Of a stretch of DNA of 36,780 bases, positions 31,499 to 36,780 are shown piece after piece; positions within the stretch are counted from its first letter, which is position 1, and each line of letters starts with the position of its first letter. The translations under genes were made by a program, and so were the position numbers. The notes below the pieces were generated by a model that saw only the letters and a program-made list of their open reading frames with translations, did not search any database and was not told the DNA's origin. Source of the DNA: Actinophytocola sp. (lineage in GTDB: Bacteria; Actinomycetota; Actinomycetes; Mycobacteriales; Pseudonocardiaceae); assembly GCA_009377385.1 (NCBI GenBank), contig WHUD01000031.1, forward strand, positions 1 to 36,780, in the 5' to 3' direction.

Positions 31499-32296
31499 AT
31501 GACGTCGACAGCAGCCGAGCACGCATTGCTGGAACAGCGTGGCCACACGCTGATCGTGACCATGAACCGGCCGCACGCCCGCAACGCGCTGAGCGGCGAG
31601 ATGCTGGAGATCATGCTGCGCGCCTGGGACCAGGTCGATGACGACCCGGCCATCCGCTGCTGCGTGCTCACCGGCGCGGGCGGGTCGTTCTGCGCGGGCG
31701 CCGACCTCAAGAACATGAGCCGCAACGACCCCGGCAAGGCGATGTCCGGTAACGGGTGGGACCCCGCGCGCATCCCAGGGCTGCTCAAAGGACGCCGGCT
31801 GACGAAGCCGTTGATCGCGGCCGTCGAGGGTCCGGCGATCGCGGGCGGCACCGAGATCCTGCAAGCGACCGACATCCGCGTGGCGGGCGAGAGCGCCAAG
31901 TTCGGCATCTCCGAGGTGAAGTGGAGCCTGTTTCCGATGGGCGGGTCCGCCGTGCGGCTGCCACGGCAGATCCCGTACACCGTCGCCGCCGACCTGCTGC
32001 TGACCGGGCGACACATCACGGCGACCGAGGCTCGCGACATCGGGCTGATCGGCCACGTCGTCCCGGACGGCACCGCGCTTGACAAGGCGCTCGCGATCGC
32101 GGACCAGATCGCGGCCAACGGTCCGCTCGCGGTGCAGGCGGTGCTCCGGACGATGCGGGAGACCGAGGGCATGGCCGAGGAGGACGCGTTCGCCGTCGAG
32201 GCACCCATCGGGCTGTCGGTGTTCACCAGTGCGGACGCCAAGGAAGGCCCCCGCGCCTTCGCCGAGAAGCGCACCCCGGTGTTCGAGGGGCGTTGA
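31499..32296 (+). CDS. echA19: Enoyl-CoA hydratase for steroid side chains (EchA19-like)
   Basis: 265 residues of the crotonase family. The oxyanion-hole segments are [10 protein letters not shown] at 62-71 and [10 protein letters not shown] at 111-120, the latter with Glu119 as one catalytic acid. At the usual second-Glu region the sequence is [20 protein letters not shown]. tuberculosis EchA19, also divergent from fadD19, hydrates steroid enoyl-CoAs. ATG 31499 has GAAGAGGG upstream. It is followed by palindromic repeats that probably end transcription before the next operator. Confidence 0.9.
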   Translation: MTSTAAEHALLEQRGHTLIVTMNRPHARNALSGEMLEIMLRAWDQVDDDPAIRCCVLTGAGGSFCAGADLKNMSRNDPGKAMSGNGWDPARIPGLLKGRRLTKPLIAAVEGPAIAGGTEILQATDIRVAGESAKFGISEVKWSLFPMGGSAVRLPRQIPYTVAADLLLTGRHITATEARDIGLIGHVVPDGTALDKALAIADQIAANGPLAVQAVLRTMRETEGMAEEDAFAVEAPIGLSVFTSADAKEGPRAFAEKRTPVFEGR

Positions 32297-32315
32297 CGGC
32301 GGTTGGCGCGGGGTC

Positions 32316-32342
32316 GCGGGCCGAACGGGGCGTTCGGCCCGC
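32316..32342 (+). terminator. Palindromic repeat / terminator after echA19
   Basis: GCGGGCCGAACG-GGG-CGTTCGGCCCGC is a 12-bp perfect stem with a 3-base loop, 20 bases after the echA19 stop. Its core is the 17-base repeat also found in fadE27. Confidence 0.7.
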
Positions 32343-32350
32343 ATTTAGCA

Positions 32351-32367
32351 CCGAACGCCCCGTTCGG
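32351..32367 (-). repeat. Inverted copy of the 17-bp palindromic repeat
   Basis: CCGAACGCCCCGTTCGG is the reverse complement of the core at 32321-32337 and forms its own 7-bp stem. The two copies together can also pair with each other as one larger hairpin. Confidence 0.75.
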
Positions 32368-32392
32368 CTCGCTTCCACGCGCGCCACTGAAT

Positions 32393-32410
32393 TAGAACAC
32401 GTTCTATACA
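32393..32410. promoter_or_regulatory. KstR-type operator (perfect) before the DUF35-ltp4-ltp3 operon
   Basis: TAGAACACGTTCTA at 32393-32406 is a perfect palindrome and full consensus match. TATACA at 32405-32410 overlaps its right end as a plus-strand -10 candidate, with the same centre-to-centre offset (8 bases) as at the hydratase promoter. Transcription would start near 32417. Confidence 0.8.
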
Positions 32411-32449
32411 ACCCCAAGGTTTCCGGTACCGCCACTTGCCGGACTTATC

Positions 32450-32463
32450 GAGAACATGTTTCA
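32450..32463. promoter_or_regulatory. Second KstR-type operator at the DUF35 gene start
   Basis: GAGAACATGTTTCA matches the consensus at seven of eight fixed positions (the first T is G). It ends nine bases before the chosen GTG start, so it would lie in the transcribed leader of the upstream promoter or serve a second, downstream promoter. Confidence 0.6.
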
Positions 32464-32471
32464 CTCAGATC

Positions 32472-33443
32472 GTGACTACAGAAGCGCCGCCGCTGTCGGA
32501 ACCCCTTGAGATCCAGTTCGACTACACCCGCTCGCTCGGGCCGGTGCTCGGACGGTTCATGACCGGCCTCGCCGAACGCCGCATCGAGGGCGTCGTCGGC
32601 TCGGACGGGCGGGTGCACGTGCCGCCGGCCGAGTACGACCCCGTCACCGCCGAGGCACTGCGCGAGTTCGTCGAGGTGGGCCAGCAGGGCACGGTGCTGA
32701 CGTGGTCCTGGTGCGCCGATCCGGTGGCCGGCCAGCCGATCCAGCGGCCGTTCGCCTGGGCGTTAATCCGGCTGGACGGCGCGGACACCGCGATGTTGCA
32801 CGCCGTCGACGTCACAACGCCGGAGCGGATGCGCACCGGGATGCGGGTGCGGGTGCGCTGGGCCGACGACCCGGTCGGGCACATCCGCGACATCGCGTAC
32901 TTCCTGCCAGTGGACGCGCCGGACGACCACCCGCCGACGTCGCCCCCTCCCCCCGTCGCCGAGCAAGACGGCATCATGGTCACCCCGATCAAGCTCGGCT
33001 ACCAGCACACCGTGTCGCCAGAGGAGAGCCGGTACCTGCGGGCGCTCGGCGAGGGCAAGCTGATCGGCCAGCGCTGCCCGAGGTGCGAGAAGGTCTACCT
33101 CCCGCCGCGCGGCGCGTGCCCTACCGACGGCGTGCCGACGACGACCGAGGTGGAGCTGCCAGACACCGGCATCGTGACGACATTCTGCATCGTCAACGTG
33201 CCGTTCCTCGGCCAGCAGATCACCCCGCCGTACGTCGTGGCCTACATCCTGCTCGACGGCGCGGACATCGCGTTCCTGCACCTGGTGCGCGGCTGCGACG
33301 TCGACCAGGTTCGGATGGGCATGCGGGTGCGCGCCCAGTGGCGACCCCGCGAGGAGTGGGTGACCAGCATGCGCAACATCGCGCACTTCAAGCCGACCGG
33401 CGAGCCCGATGCGCCGTACGAGTCCTACGCACACCACCTGTGA
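32472..33443 (+). CDS. Tandem DUF35 (OB-fold) protein, aldolase partner (Rv3521-like)
   Basis: 323 residues. Two DUF35 OB-fold units are visible: about 75-147 (FAWALIRLDGADTAMLH, GMRVRVRW) and about 230-308 (YVVAYILLDGADIAFLH, GMRVRAQW). Only the second carries a zinc-ribbon segment, with Cys202, Cys205 and Cys216; the usual fourth Cys is Asp219 (CPTD). DUF35 proteins act as partners of thiolase-fold steroid aldolases, binding the acyl-CoA and shaping the active site. GTG 32472 is chosen because a TTG at 32436 would place the second operator inside the gene; no strong ribosome site is visible. Ltp4 follows six bases after the stop. Confidence 0.85.
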   Translation: MTTEAPPLSEPLEIQFDYTRSLGPVLGRFMTGLAERRIEGVVGSDGRVHVPPAEYDPVTAEALREFVEVGQQGTVLTWSWCADPVAGQPIQRPFAWALIRLDGADTAMLHAVDVTTPERMRTGMRVRVRWADDPVGHIRDIAYFLPVDAPDDHPPTSPPPPVAEQDGIMVTPIKLGYQHTVSPEESRYLRALGEGKLIGQRCPRCEKVYLPPRGACPTDGVPTTTEVELPDTGIVTTFCIVNVPFLGQQITPPYVVAYILLDGADIAFLHLVRGCDVDQVRMGMRVRAQWRPREEWVTSMRNIAHFKPTGEPDAPYESYAHHL

Positions 33444-33449
33444 GGCACT

Positions 33450-34535
33450 ATGAGTAGCGAGACCTGGTTGCAGGATCGAGCCATTAGACCCGCCGTTGTC
33501 GGGTTCGCGCAGTCGGACTGCGTGCGGCGAACCCAAGGCACCACCAACGGTGTCGAGATGCTTGTCCCGATCCTCGCCGAGGCCTTCGAGCAAACCGGAC
33601 TGTCCAAGTCGGACATCGGGTTCTGGTGCTCTGGCTCGTCGGATTACCTTGCGGGAAGGGCGTTCTCGTTCATCTCCGCTGTGGACGCCATCGGCGCGTT
33701 CCCGCCGATCAACGAGTCCCATGTGGAGATGGACGCCGCGTGGGCGCTCTACGAGGCGTGGGTGAAGATCCGCACCGGCGAGGTCGACACCGCGCTGGTG
33801 TACGGCTTCGGGAAGTCGTCGGCGGGCACGCTGCGGCGGGTGCTGAGCCTGCAGACGGACCCGTACACCGTGGCGCCGCTGTGGCCGGACTCGGTCAGCA
33901 TCGCCGCGCTGCAGGCCAGGTTCGGCCTCGAGTCCGGCCGGTGGAGCGAGAAGGACATGGCCGAGGTCGCCGCCCGCAGCCTCGCCGACGCGCGCGCCAA
34001 CCCGCAGGCGCAGCGCTCCGGCGAGTCGTCCGTCGCGGAGCTGCTTGACGCGCCGCTGACGGCCGATCCGTTGCGGGCACACGACATCGCGCCGATCACC
34101 GACGGCGCAGCCGTGGTCATCCTCGCCGCCGAGGACCGCGCCAGCGACATCGCCGCTCGACCCGCGGTGATCACCGGAATCGAGCACCGTGTCGACTCCC
34201 CCGTGCTCGGCGCGCGGGACCTGACCCGCTCGCCGTCCACCGAATCGGCTGGTGCGGCGCTCGGCGTCGGTGACGTCGACGTGGCCGAGCTGCACGCCCC
34301 GTTCACCCACCAGGAACTGATCCTGCGGCACGCGCTCGGCCTCGGCGACGACGTCCGGATCAGCCCTTCCGGCGGCGTGCTGGCCGGCAACCCGATGTTC
34401 GCGGCGGGGCTCGCCCGCATCGGCGAGGCCGCCCGTCGGGTGATGACGGGCGACGCCGACCGCACGCTGGCGCACGCGACCAGCGGGCCCGCGCTGCAAC
34501 AGAACCTCGTCACCGTGATGGAGGCACAGTCTTGA
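33450..34535 (+). CDS. ltp4: Thiolase-fold steroid aldolase/lipid-transfer protein (Ltp4-like)
   Basis: 361 residues with a thiolase-like fold (VVGFAQSDCVRRTQG at the start, SPSGGVLAGNPMFAAGLARIGEAAR near the end). The thiolase nucleophile Cys is missing: the matching segment is SHVEMDAAWALYEAW at about 90-104. This agrees with Ltp-type enzymes that cleave by retro-aldol chemistry rather than thiolysis. In Rhodococcus, Ltp3 and Ltp4 are required for side-chain loss from C24-branched sterols, and M. tuberculosis has the same order Rv3521-ltp4-ltp3. The stop is TGA 34533-34535, right at the edge of the TnpB element. Confidence 0.88.
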   Translation: MSSETWLQDRAIRPAVVGFAQSDCVRRTQGTTNGVEMLVPILAEAFEQTGLSKSDIGFWCSGSSDYLAGRAFSFISAVDAIGAFPPINESHVEMDAAWALYEAWVKIRTGEVDTALVYGFGKSSAGTLRRVLSLQTDPYTVAPLWPDSVSIAALQARFGLESGRWSEKDMAEVAARSLADARANPQAQRSGESSVAELLDAPLTADPLRAHDIAPITDGAAVVILAAEDRASDIAARPAVITGIEHRVDSPVLGARDLTRSPSTESAGAALGVGDVDVAELHAPFTHQELILRHALGLGDDVRISPSGGVLAGNPMFAAGLARIGEAARRVMTGDADRTLAHATSGPALQQNLVTVMEAQS

Positions 34536-34690
34536 CTACTCCCCGTTACTGTTGGGGGATTCCCATCCGGCTCACGCCGGACGGTTCCTGGTTCACAGCC
34601 GGTTGCCCCATGCCGGAGGATTCCCGTTGAGGTCTTACACCAGCTCCACAGGCAGACACCGCCAGCCCGGCGGCCAGAATGTTCTTCGCG
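34535..34690 (-). ncRNA. Candidate omega-RNA (reRNA) at the element right end
   Basis: TnpB guides are made from the 3' end of tnpB through the right end of the element. Read on the minus strand, this end contains a TCCGGC-GTGA-GCCGGA hairpin (34566-34581), a motif seen in right-end scaffolds of such elements, and two GGGAATCC copies that flank the structured part. The 5' limit is a guess. The guide would be the host sequence right after the end, starting CAAGACTGTGCC, which is antisense to the 3' end of ltp4. Confidence 0.5.
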
Positions 34691-35748
34691 GCGTTAATGT
34701 CCCGGTGATGGGTGGCACCGCATCCGGCGCACATCCACTCCCGTACAGCCAACGCCATACTCTCGGTCAACCGTCCGCATTCGGAGCAGGTTCGGGACGA
34801 TGGGAACCACCTATCGATTACGACCAATTCACGCCCGTACCAGGCGCACTTGTACTCCAACATCGACCGGAACTCGGCCCATGCGGCATCGCTGATGGCT
34901 CGAGCCAGCGCGCTGTTACGAAGCATTCCCCGTACATTCAAATCCTCGATCACGACCACTTGGTTGTCGCGGACGAGTCGAGTTGTGACTTTGTGCAAGT
35001 GGTCACGCCGACGGTCGGTGATGCGCGCATACACATGGGCAACCTTACGGCGGGCCTTCTCGCAGTTCGCCGAACCGTTCTGTTTGCGAGCAAGCTCCCG
35101 CTGAGCACGAACAAGGCGGGAACGTTCCCGGCGTTCGTGTCGCGGGTTTGTGACTTTCTCTCCGGTAGAGAGCGTGAGCAGGGAGGTAATCCCCGCATCA
35201 ATGCCCACCGTGTCCTGACTCGGCGCGTGCTGCTCAACTCTGGTTTCCACCAAGATCGACACGAACCATCGGTCGGCCGCGTCCCGAGACACCGTGACCG
35301 TCGACGGTTCTGCGCCTTCCGGCAACGGACGCGACCACACGATGTTCAACGGTTCCCGCATCTTCGCCAGCGTCAGCTGGCCGTCACGCCACCGAAACGC
35401 CGATTTTGTGTACTCGGCCGATGCCTTAGAGCGCTTGCGAGATTTGAACCGCGGATAATCAGAACGCCTGTCAAAAAACGATACGAACGCCCCTTGCAGG
35501 TGTCGGAGTGTCTGCTGCAACGGCACCGACGACACCTCGTTGAGATAGGCGAGTTGGTCGGTCTGTTTCCACATGGTCAGCATCGCCGAGGTCTCCCCGT
35601 AGTTCAGCCGACGTTGCTGGGTAAACCACGCGTGAGTCTTCGCATCCAAGGCAAGGTTGTAGACCTTGCGCACACACCCGAACGTGCGCGACAACTCCTG
35701 TCGCTGCTGCTCGGTGGGATAAAAGCGGTACTTGTAGCTCCGCTTCAC
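34546..35748 (-). CDS. tnpB: TnpB RNA-guided nuclease, IS605 OrfB type
   Basis: 400 residues. The N-terminal helix-turn-helix (KRSYKYRFYPTEQQRQELSR, FGCVRKVYNLAL) is followed by the OrfB core. RuvC residues Asp184 (GIDAG), Glu269 (VVIEDLN) and Asp350 (HHRDINAAKNI) are intact, and Cys321, Cys324, Cys340 and Cys343 form the zinc finger. This is a full-length, apparently active TnpB, the ancestor type of Cas12. GTG 35748 is chosen because it gives the classical start and has AGGA upstream; GTG 35763 and an open frame to 35841 are alternatives. Its base composition is less GC-rich than the neighbours, in keeping with transfer. Orientation is opposite to the host operon. Confidence 0.9.
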   Translation of the reverse strand: MKRSYKYRFYPTEQQRQELSRTFGCVRKVYNLALDAKTHAWFTQQRRLNYGETSAMLTMWKQTDQLAYLNEVSSVPLQQTLRHLQGAFVSFFDRRSDYPRFKSRKRSKASAEYTKSAFRWRDGQLTLAKMREPLNIVWSRPLPEGAEPSTVTVSRDAADRWFVSILVETRVEQHAPSQDTVGIDAGITSLLTLSTGEKVTNPRHERRERSRLVRAQRELARKQNGSANCEKARRKVAHVYARITDRRRDHLHKVTTRLVRDNQVVVIEDLNVRGMLRNSALARAISDAAWAEFRSMLEYKCAWYGRELVVIDRWFPSSRTCSECGRLTESMALAVREWMCAGCGATHHRDINAAKNILAAGLAVSACGAGVRPQRESSGMGQPAVNQEPSGVSRMGIPQQ

Positions 35749-35900
35749 CTGCGTCCTATCCACCTTCCACACAATAGCGCGCCACCATGTACGGACGATC
35801 TTTGGCGCCGCAGCATGCAGCCCGCAATGGAGCGCGCGCATCCTAGGGATCTACTACTCCGACACCTGACGGCGAGGCACTTCTCCCGATTGGAGATTCG

Positions 35901-36780
35901 ATGAAACAGCGTGCGGCCGTGCTCGGCACCGGGCAGACCCACCACAAAGCCAAGCGCACCGACGTCTCCATGGCGGGCTTGCTGCGGGAGGCCATCGACC
36001 GCGCGATGGCCGACGCGCAGGTCGGCTGGGACGACATCGACGCCGTGGTCATCGGCAAGGCGCCGGACCTGTTCGAGGGCGTCATGATGCCGGAGCTGTA
36101 CCTGGCCGACGCGCTCGGCGCGACCGGCAAGCCGCTGCTGCGGGTGCACACGGCGGGCTCGGTCGGCGGGTCGACGTCGATCGTCGCGGCGAGCCTCGTG
36201 CAGTCCGGCGAGCATCGGCGGGTGCTGACGGTGGCGTACGAGAAGCAGTCCGAGTCGAACGCCATGTGGGCGCTGTCGATCCCGATCCCGTTCAACATGC
36301 CGGTCGGCGCGGGCGCGGGTGGGTACTTCGCGCCGCACGTGCGGTCCTACATCCGCCGGTCGGGCGCGCCGGAGGTCGTCGGCGCGATGGTGGCGGCGAA
36401 GGACCGTCGCAACGGCTCGCTGAACCCGTACGCGCACCTCCAGCAAGCCGACATCACCGTGGAGCAGGTGCAGGCATCGCAGATGCTGTGGGATCCGATC
36501 CGCTACGACGAAACGTGCCCGTCGTCCGACGGCGCGTGCGCCATGGTGACCGGCGACGAGGCGTCCGGCGACGCGGCAGCCGATGGCGTGGCGTGGATCC
36601 ACGCGACGTCGATGCGCACCGAGCCGACGACGTTCGCCGGGCGCGACCAGGTGAACCCGCAGGCGGGCCGCGATGCGGCTACGCAACTGTGGCGCGACGC
36701 CGGGATCACCGACCCACTGTCCGAGGTGGACGCCGCGGAGATCTACGTGCCGTTCTCGTGGTTCGAGCCGATGTGGCTGG
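35901..36780 (+). CDS. ltp3: Thiolase-fold steroid aldolase (Ltp3-like), cut by right edge
   Basis: 293 codons are visible with no stop; the family is near 390 residues, so about a quarter is missing. AAVLGTGQTHHKAKR opens the protein. At the thiolase nucleophile site the sequence is HTAGSVGGSTSI (83-94), with Ser87 in place of Cys, and DETCPSSDGACAMV and EIYVPFSWFEPM match later thiolase-fold segments. It would pair with Ltp4 and the DUF35 protein for aldol cleavage in C24-branched sterol side chains. ATG 35901 has TGGAGAT upstream. The TnpB element separates it from ltp4, so it may depend on read-through of the element or a new promoter. Confidence 0.85.
   Translation, partial: MKQRAAVLGTGQTHHKAKRTDVSMAGLLREAIDRAMADAQVGWDDIDAVVIGKAPDLFEGVMMPELYLADALGATGKPLLRVHTAGSVGGSTSIVAASLVQSGEHRRVLTVAYEKQSESNAMWALSIPIPFNMPVGAGAGGYFAPHVRSYIRRSGAPEVVGAMVAAKDRRNGSLNPYAHLQQADITVEQVQASQMLWDPIRYDETCPSSDGACAMVTGDEASGDAAADGVAWIHATSMRTEPTTFAGRDQVNPQAGRDAATQLWRDAGITDPLSEVDAAEIYVPFSWFEPMWL

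Larger units (their letters stand above)
34535..35852 (-). mobile_element. IS200/IS605-family (IS1341-type) TnpB-only element
   Basis: An element of about 1.3 kb sits between ltp4 and ltp3, opposite in direction. ACTACTCC occurs at both edges (34535-34542 and 35853-35860), so boundaries are uncertain by up to eight bases. Joining the flanks gives a 47-base ltp4-ltp3 spacer with an intact ltp4 stop and ltp3 ribosome site. The left end (high coordinates) has the small palindrome ATCC-TAG-GGAT at 35840-35850. The right end has TCCCC/GGGGA arms at 34540-34544 and 34555-34559. There is no TnpA transposase gene, so mobility would need one from elsewhere. Confidence 0.8.

Noticed and set aside
34535-34542. 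ACTACTCC flanks as an ordinary target-site duplication
   Set aside because: IS605-family elements do not duplicate their target; the repeat more likely reflects the matching cleavage-site sequences at the two ends, or chance over eight bases.
34535-35900. A TnpA (Y1 transposase) gene in the element
   Set aside because: No open frame of suitable size or motif exists besides tnpB; the element is TnpB-only.
34552-35904. A 450-codon open frame antisense to tnpB
   Set aside because: It covers the TnpB gene exactly in the opposite strand; TnpB has all catalytic motifs and this frame has none.

Overview
The window is high-GC DNA from a steroid-degrading actinomycete. The GC-rich codon use, the frequent GTG starts and overlapping stop/start codons, the mce operon, and a gene order close to the Mycobacterium tuberculosis Rv3494c-Rv3523 cholesterol region all support this. 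I infer a Pseudonocardiales-type relative (Amycolatopsis/Saccharomonospora-like), but the sequence alone does not prove the genus.

Layout. (1) 1-3949: a MaoC-type dehydratase cut by the left edge, then an NTF2-like gene and a luciferase-like F420/FMN oxidoreductase on the minus strand. These diverge from a 2-keto-4-pentenoate hydratase, a small ferredoxin and a ferredoxin reductase on the plus strand. (2) 4090-15914, minus strand: one long operon transcribed as hsd4A-like SDR, second SDR, yrbE4A, yrbE4B, mce4A-F and two Mce-associated membrane proteins. This is the Mce4 sterol importer. (3) 16024-18356: fadE26-fadE27, diverging from that operon, then a GMC oxidoreductase (18487-20079). (4) 20260-31382, minus strand: fadD19, a nitronate-monooxygenase-like gene, an aldehyde dehydrogenase, an anchored surface protein, two small membrane proteins, and a branched-chain-amino-acid-type ABC transporter (fused LivHM permease, LivG, LivF, binding lipoprotein). 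(5) 31499-36780, plus strand: echA19, a tandem DUF35 protein, ltp4, then ltp3 cut by the right edge. A solo TnpB element on the minus strand is inserted exactly between ltp4 and ltp3.

The genes fit together as uptake of sterols (Mce4), CoA activation of the side chain (FadD19), dehydrogenation (FadE26/27), hydration (EchA19), 3-hydroxyacyl-CoA oxidation (Hsd4A/ChsB1) and aldol cleavage of C24-branched side chains (Ltp3/Ltp4 with a DUF35 partner). Ferredoxin and reductase could feed P450s or Rieske oxygenases encoded elsewhere. Six palindromes of the KstR type (T-n2-AAC-n2-GTT-n2-A, some with one mismatch) lie in promoter regions and a seventh, weaker one overlaps the end of the aldehyde dehydrogenase gene. 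They tie most of these blocks into one probable sterol regulon; no regulator gene is in the window.

Most notable: the TnpB element with intact nuclease residues, a candidate omega-RNA and a recognisable empty site; a Liv-type transporter plus three unknown envelope proteins possibly under sterol control; divergent promoters that share one operator in mirror-image geometry; in-frame minisatellites in both Mce-associated genes; and a palindromic repeat family present between and inside genes. I saw no rRNA, tRNA, CRISPR array or prophage. No gene-free stretch exceeds 200 bases.
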